This document shows, in pieces, positions 19,950 to 29,286 of a stretch of 52,706 nt of DNA. Below the pieces are notes generated by a model, which had not been told where the DNA came from, ran no database searches, and saw only the letters and a list, made by a program, of their open reading frames with translations. Position 1 is the first letter of the stretch, and every line of letters begins with the position of its first letter. This DNA is from an uncultured Pelagibacteraceae bacterium. GTDB lineage: Bacteria > Pseudomonadota > Alphaproteobacteria > Pelagibacterales > Pelagibacteraceae. The stretch covers positions 1 through 52,706 of the forward strand of contig CACGAC010000008.1 of NCBI GenBank assembly GCA_902571015.1. Reading direction: 5' to 3'. The translations under genes and the position numbers were made by a program.

Positions 19950-21433
19950 TGAATTTCCCAATTCTTTCCTCATTAATACTTTTACCTTCCATTGGAGCAC
20001 TCTTTTTATTTTTTACAAAAAGTAAAAGTGAAAATAAGATTACTACAAAATACGTTGCCTTATTTACCTCTCTAGTAAATTTTTTTTTATCTATTTATTT
20101 ATGGTTTTTATTTGACCAAACAACTTCTGCTTTCCAATTTGTTGAAGATAGAGTTTGGATCAAAGGTTTAATTAATTACAAAGTAGGAGTTGATGGAATA
20201 TCAATACTTTTTATAATTCTTACAACATTTATTACACCTTTATGTATAATTTCAGTTAATAATTCAGTCACGAAAAGATTAAATGAATTTTTAATAGCTA
20301 TACTTGTTATGGAAACTTTCATGATAGGTGTTTTTTGTTCTCTAGATCTTGTTGTTTTTTACTTATTTTTTGAGGCTGGATTAATCCCAATGTTTTTAAT
20401 TATTGGAATTTGGGGTGGAGCTAGAAGAGTTTATTCTGCTTTTAAGTTTTTTTTATTTACTCTTTTGGGATCAGTTTTAATGTTAGTGGCAATAATTTCA
20501 ATTTATTGGATCACAGGTACCACAGATGTTGTTCAACTTTATGAATTAGGTATAGACACGAAATATCAAAATTTTTTGTGGCTAGCTTTTTTTAGTTCAT
20601 TTGCAGTAAAAACTCCAATGTGGCCAGTTCATACATGGCTTCCAGATGCGCACGTTGAAGCTCCAACAGCAGGATCGGTGTTGTTAGCTGCTATTTTACT
20701 TAAAATGGCAGGCTATGGATTTATAAGATTTTCTTTGGGATTATTTCCCTCCGCTTCAGAGGTTTTTACTCCTTTAATTTATACATTAAGTGTTATCGCA
20801 ATCATTTTCACGTCGTTAATAGCTTTAATGCAAGAGGATATGAAAAAATTAATAGCTTACTCTTCTGTGGCCCATATGGGGTTTGTTACTTTAGGTATAT
20901 TTACAATCCAACAGCAAGGTATTGAAGGAAGTATAATTCAAATGATCAGTCACGGTCTAGTATCAGCAGCTTTGTTTTTATGTGTTGGCGTTGTTTATGA
21001 TCGAATGCATTCTAGATTGATCGCAACCTATGGAGGTATTGTCACTGTTATACCAAAATATGCTATTTTATTTATGGTATTTACTTTAGCTTCTTTAGGA
21101 TTACCAGGAACAAGTGGGTTTGTTGGTGAATTTTTAATTTTAATGGCTGCTTTTAAAGATAATTTTTTAGTAGCAGTGTTAGCTAGTTTAGGAGTTATCA
21201 TTGGAGCAGCATATATGCTTTGGTTGTACAAAAGAGTTATTTTTGGAAAACTAATAAACTCTGAGTTAAAAAAAATGATTGATTTAAATAAATCAGAGGC
21301 GTTCACGCTCACCTGTTTAGCTATACCAACTTTATATTTCGGTTTTTATCCAGAACCATTAATTAACACTATTGAAGTTTCAATAAGAGATTTAATAGAT
21401 ACATATAAATTCAGTGTGGCAAGCAAACAATGA
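19949..21433 (+). CDS. nuoM: NADH-quinone oxidoreductase subunit M
   Basis: This 494-residue middle antiporter-like subunit (ND4) has FYLFFEAGLIPMFLIIGIWGG with its channel glutamate near residue 142 and the lysine-containing SFAVKTPMWPVHTWLPDAHVEAPTAGSVLLA near 215-245. About 14 helices are evident. It ends in an ATGA overlap with nuoN. Confidence 0.97.
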   Translation: MNFPILSSLILLPSIGALFLFFTKSKSENKITTKYVALFTSLVNFFLSIYLWFLFDQTTSAFQFVEDRVWIKGLINYKVGVDGISILFIILTTFITPLCIISVNNSVTKRLNEFLIAILVMETFMIGVFCSLDLVVFYLFFEAGLIPMFLIIGIWGGARRVYSAFKFFLFTLLGSVLMLVAIISIYWITGTTDVVQLYELGIDTKYQNFLWLAFFSSFAVKTPMWPVHTWLPDAHVEAPTAGSVLLAAILLKMAGYGFIRFSLGLFPSASEVFTPLIYTLSVIAIIFTSLIALMQEDMKKLIAYSSVAHMGFVTLGIFTIQQQGIEGSIIQMISHGLVSAALFLCVGVVYDRMHSRLIATYGGIVTVIPKYAILFMVFTLASLGLPGTSGFVGEFLILMAAFKDNFLVAVLASLGVIIGAAYMLWLYKRVIFGKLINSELKKMIDLNKSEAFTLTCLAIPTLYFGFYPEPLINTIEVSIRDLIDTYKFSVASKQ

Positions 21434-22848
21434 ATAATATTGAATTAATATTTCCAGAAATTTTTATCTCATTATCAATAATGTTTTTACTTATCTTAGG
21501 GGTTTTTAAAAAAGATAGTTCAAAAATAATTCATAATATTTCATTATTAGTTTTATTAATTACAGCAGTCATTACATTTAATGAAACTTTAAGTATTAAT
21601 CCGACAACTCTATTTAATGAGAGTATTATCATTGATTATTTGTCATCATTCATGAAGATTATAACTTTATTGGCTACTTTTGTAGTTTTGCTAATTTCAT
21701 CAAATTATTTAAGAACCTTTAAAATTTTCAAAATTGAATATCCAATTTTAATTCTAAGTTCTGTATTGGGCATGATGATTATGATCAGTTCTAATGATCT
21801 AATTGTTTTCTATATGGGTTTAGAGCTTCAGTCATTAGCCTTGTATGTTTTGGCAACATTTAATAGAGATCAATTAAAATCATCTGAAGCAGGATTAAAA
21901 TATTTTGTTTTAAGTGCATTATCCTCAGGTTTACTATTGTACGGTTGTTCTTTGATTTATGGTTTTACAGGTTCAACAAATTTTAATGTTATTTCAACCC
22001 AATTTAATACAAATGAATATGCTATTACGTTTGGGATAGTTTTTATTTTAGTGGGTTTAGCTTTTAAAATTTCTGCTGTACCTTTTCATATGTGGGCCCC
22101 AGACGTTTATGAAGGGTCGCCAACATCAGTAACATTATTTTTTACAATGGTTCCTAAAATATCAGCGTTAACTGTGTTTATAAGATTTTTATATGTTCCT
22201 TTTTTAAATCTTATTGATCAGTGGCAAATGATTTTAGTTTTTTTATCAATCGCATCCATGCTTTTTGGTGCGATAGCAGCAATAGGACAAAAAAATCTTA
22301 AAAGACTTATAGCTTATAGCTCTATTAGTCATATTGGATATGCATTAGCAGGTTTAGCAACTGGGTCTAATGAAGGGATACAAAGCTCAGTTATCTATAT
22401 GACAATTTATATTGTTATGAACTTAGGTTTTTTTTCATGTTTGTTAATGATGAAAAGAAACAATATTTATTATGAACAAATAGATGATTTATCAGGATTA
22501 TCAAAAAATCATCCCTTGCTTTCAATTTCATTATTGATAATCCTATTTTCTTTAGCTGGAATACCACCACTAGCAGGTTTTTTTGCAAAATTTTATATTT
22601 TTAAATCTGTCATTGAACAGTCAATGTATTTTTTAGCTATTGTTGGACTATTATCAACAGTAGTAGCAGCGTTTTATTACTTGCGAATTATTAAGATAAT
22701 GTATTTTGATGAGGAAAAAGATAGTTACGACAAAGATCATAACCTTTGGTTGAAGTTATCTTTAACAGTTTCTACAATACTAATTTTAATGTACTTTATT
22801 TTTCCAAGTGAATTGATTGATGTAGTTTTAAAAATCAATATAATTTAA
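21430..22848 (+). CDS. nuoN: NADH-quinone oxidoreductase subunit N
   Basis: This 472-residue antiporter-like subunit (ND2) has FYMGLELQSLALYVLATFNRD with the channel glutamate near residue 136 and AFKISAVPFHMWAPDVYEGSPT with the channel lysine near 216. It completes the 14-subunit complex I in the canonical order A to N, without inserted genes. The stop overlaps the start of birA by one base. Confidence 0.97.
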   Translation: MNNIELIFPEIFISLSIMFLLILGVFKKDSSKIIHNISLLVLLITAVITFNETLSINPTTLFNESIIIDYLSSFMKIITLLATFVVLLISSNYLRTFKIFKIEYPILILSSVLGMMIMISSNDLIVFYMGLELQSLALYVLATFNRDQLKSSEAGLKYFVLSALSSGLLLYGCSLIYGFTGSTNFNVISTQFNTNEYAITFGIVFILVGLAFKISAVPFHMWAPDVYEGSPTSVTLFFTMVPKISALTVFIRFLYVPFLNLIDQWQMILVFLSIASMLFGAIAAIGQKNLKRLIAYSSISHIGYALAGLATGSNEGIQSSVIYMTIYIVMNLGFFSCLLMMKRNNIYYEQIDDLSGLSKNHPLLSISLLIILFSLAGIPPLAGFFAKFYIFKSVIEQSMYFLAIVGLLSTVVAAFYYLRIIKIMYFDEEKDSYDKDHNLWLKLSLTVSTILILMYFIFPSELIDVVLKINII

Positions 22849-23387
22849 TGAAATTTAAAATATTTAGATTTAATAAAGTAAAAAGTACCAACAATACCGC
22901 AATAAGAATAATCAAAAATTATAATTATGATTTTGGTATGATCTTATCTGATTTGCAAGTTAATGGTAGAGGCCAGTATGGAAAAAAATGGGTTTCCTAT
23001 AAAGGAAATTTATTCGTAAGTTTTTTTTATAATCTTAAAAACTTTAAGATATCTTTTAATAAATTAACTAAAATTAATTGTTTAATAGTTAAAAAATGTA
23101 TTTCACAATATTATAAAAAAAAGATTCATTTTAAAAAACCTAATGATCTTTTAATCCAAAAAAAAAAGATATGTGGAATATTACAAGAAAAAGTGAATAA
23201 ATTTAATAATACTTATTTGATTGTTGGTATTGGAGTAAATTTAATAAAAAGTCCCTTTATAAGAAATTATCCAACTACTCATCTAAGAGAGCTTATAAAC
23301 AAAGATATATCAAAAAAAAAATTTGAATTGAAACTAAAAAAGATTTTTGAAAATAATTTAAAGCGATTAATTAAAAAAAGAGTATAA
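22848..23387 (+). CDS. birA: Biotin--[acetyl-CoA-carboxylase] ligase, short form
   Basis: This enzyme attaches biotin to the biotin carboxyl carrier protein through biotinyl-AMP. The 179 residues cover only the catalytic domain. GRGQYGKKWVSYKGNLFVSF near residues 44-63 is the biotin/ATP loop (GRGRxxRxW in others), KPNDLLIQKKKICGILQE near 97-114 is the KWPND motif region, and IVGIGVNL follows. The N-terminal helix-turn-helix of E. coli BirA is missing, so it should not act as a repressor. The C-terminal SH3-like domain also appears reduced. Its place after nuoN is common in alphaproteobacteria. Confidence 0.9.
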   Translation: MKFKIFRFNKVKSTNNTAIRIIKNYNYDFGMILSDLQVNGRGQYGKKWVSYKGNLFVSFFYNLKNFKISFNKLTKINCLIVKKCISQYYKKKIHFKKPNDLLIQKKKICGILQEKVNKFNNTYLIVGIGVNLIKSPFIRNYPTTHLRELINKDISKKKFELKLKKIFENNLKRLIKKRV

Positions 23388-23395
23388 ATATAAAT

Positions 23396-24145
23396 ATGCT
23401 AATTTTAGGAGATATTGGAAATTCAGTAACTAAATTATTTTTAGTAAATCCTAAAGATAAGATTTTAAAAAAGATAAGTTTACCATCAAAATCAATAACA
23501 AACTCAATTCTTAATAAAAAATTTAAAATTTTAACAAAAGATTTCAAGAATATTGAAAAGATATTATTTTGTAGCGTTGTACCAAAAACTTTTAACTCTA
23601 TTAAAAGATTTATATCAAAAAAAACTAAAGTTAAGTGTTATGAAATAAAAGATCTCAATTTAAAATCTATTTTAAATATAAAAGCAAACTTTAAACAAGT
23701 CGGCTCTGATAGACTGGCAAATGCAATAAGTTTAATGAGTCCTAAGAAAAATTTCATCATTTTAGATTTTGGCACAGCTACAACGTTTGATGTCTTAGCA
23801 AATAATACTTACCGAGGAGGTGTTATTGCTCCTGGTATAAGTATTTCATTAAATACTTTAAATGATAAGGCTTCTCTGATACCAAAAATTAATCTTAAAA
23901 AAATAAAAAAAGTAATTGGAATTGATACGAATTCAGCTGTTAGATCAGGTTTCTTTTGGGGCTATGCAGGCTTAATTGACAATATTATTAATTTGATTAA
24001 GAAAGAAACAGGAAAATCTTATAAGGTTGTTATTACGGGTGGCTTTTCTGATTTATTTAAAAATTCGATTAAAACAAAAGTTATTGAAAACAAAGATATC
24101 ACTGTTAAGGGTCTTATAAAAATTTCTAAATTATTAAATAGATGA
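23396..24145 (+). CDS. coaX: Type III pantothenate kinase
   Basis: This enzyme catalyses the first step of coenzyme A synthesis, phosphorylating pantothenate, and belongs to the ASKHA fold. Its 249 residues are typical. The ATP-site motif is GDIGNSVTKLFLV (residues 5-17), the pantothenate motif is KQVGSDRLANA (about 100-110), and ILDFGTATTFDVL and YRGGVIAPGI follow. It is not related to E. coli CoaA. The end overlaps the next gene by ATGA. Confidence 0.93.
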   Translation: MLILGDIGNSVTKLFLVNPKDKILKKISLPSKSITNSILNKKFKILTKDFKNIEKILFCSVVPKTFNSIKRFISKKTKVKCYEIKDLNLKSILNIKANFKQVGSDRLANAISLMSPKKNFIILDFGTATTFDVLANNTYRGGVIAPGISISLNTLNDKASLIPKINLKKIKKVIGIDTNSAVRSGFFWGYAGLIDNIINLIKKETGKSYKVVITGGFSDLFKNSIKTKVIENKDITVKGLIKISKLLNR

Positions 24146-25800
24146 AAGAAGAATTATTATTTTGTCCACTAGGTGGATCTGGTGAAATTGGAATGAATAT
24201 GAACCTGTTTGGTTATGGTTTACCAGGCGACCACAAATGGATCATGGTTGATATTGGTGTTACTTTTGCAGATGATACTCTTCCTGGAATAGATTTAATT
24301 TATCCAGATCCAGGATTTATCGTTGAAAAGAAAGATAATTTATTAGGTATAGTTCTTACCCATGCCCATGAAGATCACATTGGAGCAATTGCTCATTTAT
24401 GGCCAAAACTTCAATGCAAGATATACGCAACACCGTTCACAGCTGTTTTGATAAAGGAAAAATTTAAAGAAAAACATATTGATATTACTAAAGATCTACA
24501 AATTGTTGAATTAAATGGAAATATTTCATTAGAAAAGTTTGAGATTGAATACATCACTTTAACACATTCAATACTAGAGCCAAATGGTTTGAGAATAAAA
24601 ACCCCAGCAGGTGTAATTCTACATACTGGAGACTGGAAAGTTGATCCAAATCCACTAATCGGTGATGAAATTAATTCTAAAAGGTTAAAAGAAATAGGTG
24701 ATGAGGGTGTCTTAGCAATGATTTGTGACTCAACAAATGTTTTTAGTGCCGGAAGATCAGGATCAGAGTTAGATGTAAGAAAAAATTTGTTAAATATAGT
24801 TAATCGATTAAAAAAAAGAGTTATCATTACTTCTTTTGCGTCAAACGTTGCAAGAATGGAAACAGCTTTTTACTGTGCTGAAAAATCTGGGAGACAGATA
24901 TCTTTAGTTGGAAGATCAATGCACAGAATTTATAAGGCTGCAAGACAATGTGGATATTTAAAAAATACAATTGAACCTATTGATCCTAGGGATGCAAAAA
25001 ATTTCTCTAGAGAAAAAATTCTCTATTTATGTACAGGTAGTCAAGGCGAACCAATGGGAGCAATGATGCGAATAGCAAATTATGTTCATCCAGATGTATT
25101 TATTGAAAAAGATGACGCTGTAATTTTTTCATCAAAAATTATCCCAGGTAATGAAAAAAAACTTTATAAGCTCCATAATCAATTAGTGAAAGATGGTATC
25201 GAGGTGATCTCTGAAGAAACTGAATTTATTCATGTATCAGGTCATCCAAATCGAGAAGATCTTAAAGATATGTATCAATGGGTCAAACCCCAATGTGTTA
25301 TACCAGTTCATGGAGAGCACAGACATATGATAGAACATATCAATTTTGCAAAAGAAATGCAGGTTCCTCATCCTGTCCAAGTTGAAAATGGAGATATTGT
25401 AAAATTATCACCTGGAGATAAACCAGAAGTTTATGATAAAGCACCGAGCGGTAGATTATATTTAGATGGAAATGTTAGTGTTGAAGAAGATTCTCAGTCA
25501 ATAAAAGACAGAAGAAATTTGAGTAGTAATGGATATTTGGAAATAACAATTTTAATTACTCCCAAGGGAAATATACATAATAGTCCCATAATCACTTTCA
25601 GGGGATTGCCTGTTTATGAGAAAGAGGAGTTTTTATATGGACTAGAAGATGAAATTGAAAAAACATCAAGAACATTTAAACTTGGTAATAAACAGCAAGA
25701 GCACAATTTAATAGATGCGCTAAAAATTGCTTGTCGTAAATTTACTAAAGAAAAAACTGGAAAAAAACCTTTCGCTAATATTAACTTGGTTAAGATTTAA
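24142..25800 (+). CDS. rnj: Ribonuclease J
   Basis: This 552-residue metallo-beta-lactamase/beta-CASP nuclease degrades and processes RNA from 5' ends and internally. The zinc motif is H74, H76, D78 and H79 in THAHEDHIGA. GDWKVDP and DSTNVFSAGRSGSE follow, and beta-CASP motifs include LCTGSQGEPMGAMMR and VSGHPNREDLKDMY with IPVHGEHRHM. The roughly 100-residue C-terminal region is the RNase J-type oligomerisation domain. Alphaproteobacteria often carry RNase J as well as RNase E. It lies between coaX and the small DUF1467-like gene, with translational overlaps at both ends. Confidence 0.94.
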   Translation: MKEELLFCPLGGSGEIGMNMNLFGYGLPGDHKWIMVDIGVTFADDTLPGIDLIYPDPGFIVEKKDNLLGIVLTHAHEDHIGAIAHLWPKLQCKIYATPFTAVLIKEKFKEKHIDITKDLQIVELNGNISLEKFEIEYITLTHSILEPNGLRIKTPAGVILHTGDWKVDPNPLIGDEINSKRLKEIGDEGVLAMICDSTNVFSAGRSGSELDVRKNLLNIVNRLKKRVIITSFASNVARMETAFYCAEKSGRQISLVGRSMHRIYKAARQCGYLKNTIEPIDPRDAKNFSREKILYLCTGSQGEPMGAMMRIANYVHPDVFIEKDDAVIFSSKIIPGNEKKLYKLHNQLVKDGIEVISEETEFIHVSGHPNREDLKDMYQWVKPQCVIPVHGEHRHMIEHINFAKEMQVPHPVQVENGDIVKLSPGDKPEVYDKAPSGRLYLDGNVSVEEDSQSIKDRRNLSSNGYLEITILITPKGNIHNSPIITFRGLPVYEKEEFLYGLEDEIEKTSRTFKLGNKQQEHNLIDALKIACRKFTKEKTGKKPFANINLVKI

Positions 25801-26045
25801 TGAGCCTCACAGGATTAGCAATAATCTATATAATTATTTGGTGGATAATTTTCTTTGCAATTCTACCAATAGATGTAGAGAGAAATAAAGTGATTAAAAT
25901 TGAGGGTGAGGATCCAGGCTCCCCAGAAAATCCAAAAATGTTAAAGAAATTTGTTTATTGTACTGGAATTACAACAGTTTTGTTTATAATTATTTACTTA
26001 CTTATGAAATTTGAATATTTAAATTTAAGAAATATAATCACTTAG
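25800..26045 (+). CDS. Small DUF1467-family membrane protein
   Basis: This 81-residue protein has two hydrophobic helices (about 5-23 and 55-73) joined by a polar loop with EGEDPGSPENP. The start IYIIIWWIIFFAILPIDV with the WW..FF.ILP pattern is typical of the DUF1467 family found next to proS in alphaproteobacteria. The function is unknown. It overlaps the RNase J stop by one base and proS begins one base after its own stop, so it is made from the same message. Confidence 0.8.
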   Translation: MSLTGLAIIYIIIWWIIFFAILPIDVERNKVIKIEGEDPGSPENPKMLKKFVYCTGITTVLFIIIYLLMKFEYLNLRNIIT

Positions 26046-26046
26046 A

Positions 26047-27381
26047 ATGTATATTTCACAATCATTTATTCCAATTTTAAAAAACAATCCTTCAGAAGCC
26101 AAAATAAAATCTCATCAATTAATGTTACGTGTAGGGATGATTAAACAATCATCAGCAGGAATTTACTCTTGGTTACCATTAGGTTTTAAAGTCATGAAAA
26201 AAATTGAGGATATTGTCAGAGAAGAGCAAAACAAAATTGGAGCTCAAGAAATTTTAATGCCAACCATACAATCAAGTGAAATATGGAAAGAGAGTGGGCG
26301 CTACGAGGACTACGGTGAAGAAATGCTAAGAATAAAAGATCGTCAAAATCGTGAAATGCTTTACGGCCCAACTAATGAAGAACTTGTAACAGATATATTT
26401 AGAGCATCAGTTAAGTCTTATAAATCTCTTCCGCAACTTTTATATCATATTCAATGGAAATTTAGAGATGAGATTAGACCACGATTTGGAATAATGAGAT
26501 GTAGAGAGTTTTATATGAAAGATGCTTACTCATTCGATATTTCTGATGAGGAAGCTTTATTTTCTTATAATAAATTTTTTTTATCTTATTTAAAAACTTT
26601 TAAGAGATTAGATCTTACTGCCATTCCAATGGCTGCTGATACTGGACCTATAGGAGGTAATCTTTCTCATGAGTTTATTATTTTAGCTGAAACTGGTGAA
26701 AGTAAAATTTATACGGATAAGAGAATTTTTGATTTGAAAAGTGAAGGCACAAAATTAGAAAAAAAATCGTTAGAAGACCTGAGAAAAAAATATGAAGAAT
26801 TTTACTCAGTTACTGATGAAAAATTTGACAAGAATGAGTTTGAAAAAAAAGTTTCAGAAACTAATCGATTGAAAACTAAAGGTATTGAGGTGGGTCATAT
26901 ATTTTATTTTGGTGATAAATATTCAAAACCAATGGGTGCATCAGTAGATCTTCCTGGTGGTAAAAAAGATTTTGTTAAAATGGGCTCATACGGCATAGGA
27001 GTTTCAAGGTTAGTAGGCGCGATAATAGAAGCAAAATACGATAAGAAAAATGAAATCATGAAATGGCCAATATCTGTTGCACCATATGATATTGGAATAA
27101 TAACGATGATAAATAAAAATGATAATTCAGCATTAGAAAAAGCAAATAAGTTTAATTCTGAATTAGAAAAAAACAACATTGACGCAATAATAGACGATAC
27201 TGATGAAAATTTTTCATCAAAAATAAAAAAGATGAATTTAATAGGTGCTCCATATCAAATAATAATAGGTAAACAAACTGAGGGTGACTTAATAGAATTT
27301 AAAGAAGTTGGAAAAGAAACAAAAAAATTAAAAATTGCTGAAATAATAGAAATAATCAAAAAACAAAAAGAAAAAAATTGA
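26047..27381 (+). CDS. proS: Prolyl-tRNA synthetase, short alphaproteobacterial/mitochondrial type
   Basis: This class II synthetase charges tRNA-Pro. The 444 residues lack the roughly 180-residue editing insertion of E. coli ProS, as is normal for alphaproteobacteria and mitochondria. Visible motifs are the N-terminal HQLMLRVGMIKQSSAGIYSWLPLG, motif 2 (QWKFRDEIRPRFGIMRCREFYMKDAYSF, residues about 136-163) and motif 3 (GSYGIGVSRLVGAIIE near 316-331). The anticodon-binding domain is at the C-terminus. The stop overlaps the TTG start of the following permease gene. Confidence 0.95.
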   Translation: MYISQSFIPILKNNPSEAKIKSHQLMLRVGMIKQSSAGIYSWLPLGFKVMKKIEDIVREEQNKIGAQEILMPTIQSSEIWKESGRYEDYGEEMLRIKDRQNREMLYGPTNEELVTDIFRASVKSYKSLPQLLYHIQWKFRDEIRPRFGIMRCREFYMKDAYSFDISDEEALFSYNKFFLSYLKTFKRLDLTAIPMAADTGPIGGNLSHEFIILAETGESKIYTDKRIFDLKSEGTKLEKKSLEDLRKKYEEFYSVTDEKFDKNEFEKKVSETNRLKTKGIEVGHIFYFGDKYSKPMGASVDLPGGKKDFVKMGSYGIGVSRLVGAIIEAKYDKKNEIMKWPISVAPYDIGIITMINKNDNSALEKANKFNSELEKNNIDAIIDDTDENFSSKIKKMNLIGAPYQIIIGKQTEGDLIEFKEVGKETKKLKIAEIIEIIKKQKEKN

Positions 27382-28610
27382 TTTCTACTTTAGAAAAAGA
27401 AATTACCTTCAGGTTTTTGAAAGCTAGAAAAAAAGATGGCTTTCTAAATGTTATTTCAATTTTTTCCTTTATAGGTATCAGTCTTGGTGTAGCTGTTTTA
27501 ATAATTGTTATGTCAGTCATGAATGGTTTCCGGACAGAACTAATTAATAAGATAGTTGGTTTTAATTCTCATATAACTGTCAAACCATATGAAAATGTAA
27601 TTGAAGTTGAAAAGCTAAAACTTAACAATTTAAAACTTATTTCTGATGAATTGATTTTAAGCAATTCAGGTGAGGCCATAATGATTAAAAGCGAGACCTC
27701 CAAAGGAATAGTATTGCGAGGTTATAAAAATAATGATTTCTCGAAACTTGAATTAGTAAAGAATAAAAATTTTTTAGGCAACAGAAACAACTTAAGTAAA
27801 AATTTTATTTCAATTGGAAAAGAGCTCAGTTTTACTCTAAATCTTGATATAGGGGATGATATTACAATTATGTCCTCAAGTGGAATTGAGACAATAATAG
27901 GTAATATACCTAAACAAAAAACTTTTACAGTTGTATCAATTTTTGAAAGTGGACTTGCTGATTTTGATAACAATATAGCTTTTATAAATTTATCAACTCT
28001 AGAAGAGTTCTTTAATCTAAATAAGGATGATAGAAATTTAGAAATTTATCTTAAAAATCCTCAAAAAATTGAAGACCAAAAAGAAATAGTTCAGAAAATT
28101 TTTAAAAATGAATTTGTGTATTCTTGGTCAGATATGAATAGTGCACTTTTTTCAGCTCTTAAAGTTGAGAGAAATGTAATGTTTATAATATTGTCTTTAA
28201 TAATTATTGTAGCCGCTTTTAATATAATTTCTGGTTTAACAATATTGGTTAAAAACAAAACAAAAGATATTGCGATATTAAAATCTATTGGTGTACTTAA
28301 CAAATCAATTGTAAAAATTTTTTTTCTTGTTGGAGTAATAATAGGAACATCTGCTACAATTTTTGGTATTATTCTTGGTGTAACTTTTTCAATATATGTT
28401 GAAAATTTAAGACAATTTCTAAGCACTTTATTTAACATAAGTTTATTTCCAGAAGAAATATATTTTTTAAGTACGATGCCTTCAGAGATTAACCCGCCAT
28501 CAATTTTATTAATCTCGCTATGCTCAATAATTATTACAATTATTGTTTCAATTTTCCCAGCTTTAAAAGCGGCAAAACTAGATCCTGTTAAAGCATTAAA
28601 ATATGAATAA
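27378..28610 (+). CDS. lolC: Lipoprotein-releasing ABC transporter permease (LolC/LolE family)
   Basis: With LolD, this inner-membrane permease extracts outer-membrane lipoproteins and hands them to LolA. The 410 residues show the family layout: helix 1 near residues 24-48 (GISLGVAVLIIVMSVMNGFR), a large periplasmic domain to about 265, then three helices with the FtsX-like C-terminus ending PALKAAKLDPVKALKYE. The start is TTG, in a TTGA overlap with the proS stop. It is supported because the first residues STLEKEITFRFLKARKKDGF match the family N-terminus and no nearer ATG fits. One permease gene is present, as in organisms that use a single LolF/LolC-type homodimer. Confidence 0.88.
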   Translation: MISTLEKEITFRFLKARKKDGFLNVISIFSFIGISLGVAVLIIVMSVMNGFRTELINKIVGFNSHITVKPYENVIEVEKLKLNNLKLISDELILSNSGEAIMIKSETSKGIVLRGYKNNDFSKLELVKNKNFLGNRNNLSKNFISIGKELSFTLNLDIGDDITIMSSSGIETIIGNIPKQKTFTVVSIFESGLADFDNNIAFINLSTLEEFFNLNKDDRNLEIYLKNPQKIEDQKEIVQKIFKNEFVYSWSDMNSALFSALKVERNVMFIILSLIIIVAAFNIISGLTILVKNKTKDIAILKSIGVLNKSIVKIFFLVGVIIGTSATIFGIILGVTFSIYVENLRQFLSTLFNISLFPEEIYFLSTMPSEINPPSILLISLCSIIITIIVSIFPALKAAKLDPVKALKYE

Positions 28611-29286
28611 TTTTATTAAACTTTCAAATATTTCTAAGTCTTTTACTCACCAAAGAAATTTAAGAGTTTTAAAAAAATTAAACTATAATTTTAAACTTGG
28701 AAAAATTTATTCTTTAATGGGACCTTCTGGTTCTGGAAAATCAACATTACTAAACTTGTTGTCATTAATCGATAGACCATCAAGTGGTATAATGAAATAT
28801 GGAAATAAACAAATACAATATAAAAATTCTAATTATAATGACGTTTTAAGAGCTAATAAAATTGGAATTATATATCAACAGGATAATTTACTTCCAGATT
28901 TCACAGCTTTAGAAAATGTATATTTGGCTAATCTTGCAATTGAAAAAAATAAAGAAATTTCAGAAATAAAATCAAAAAAATTATTAAAAAAAGTTGGTTT
29001 ATCGAATCGAATTTACCATTATCCTGCAGAACTCTCCGGAGGTGAAAAACAAAGAGTATCAATAGCTAGAGCTCTAATTAATGATCCTCAAGTTATCTTA
29101 GCTGATGAACCAACAGGAAGTTTAGATTTAGAAACTGCAAAAAGTGTTTTTGATCTTTTAAAAAAACAAATTAATGCAAACCGACTAATAATCTTTGCAA
29201 CTCATAATAGATTTTTTGCTAAAAAGGCTGATTGCATGTTGGAAATAGTTAATGGTAATATAAGAACCATTAATGCGAGAGTCTAA
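28603..29286 (+). CDS. lolD: Lipoprotein-releasing ABC transporter ATP-binding protein
   Basis: This 227-residue ATPase partners the upstream permease. Walker A is GPSGSGKST (about residues 40-48), the signature is LSGGEKQRVSIARAL (about 144-158) and Walker B is VILADEPTGSLD. It overlaps the permease gene by eight bases and dnaE by 14, indicating tight coupling. Its assignment to lipoprotein export rests on the adjacent LolC/E permease and the MacB/LolD-like sequence. Confidence 0.92.
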   Translation: MNNFIKLSNISKSFTHQRNLRVLKKLNYNFKLGKIYSLMGPSGSGKSTLLNLLSLIDRPSSGIMKYGNKQIQYKNSNYNDVLRANKIGIIYQQDNLLPDFTALENVYLANLAIEKNKEISEIKSKKLLKKVGLSNRIYHYPAELSGGEKQRVSIARALINDPQVILADEPTGSLDLETAKSVFDLLKKQINANRLIIFATHNRFFAKKADCMLEIVNGNIRTINARV

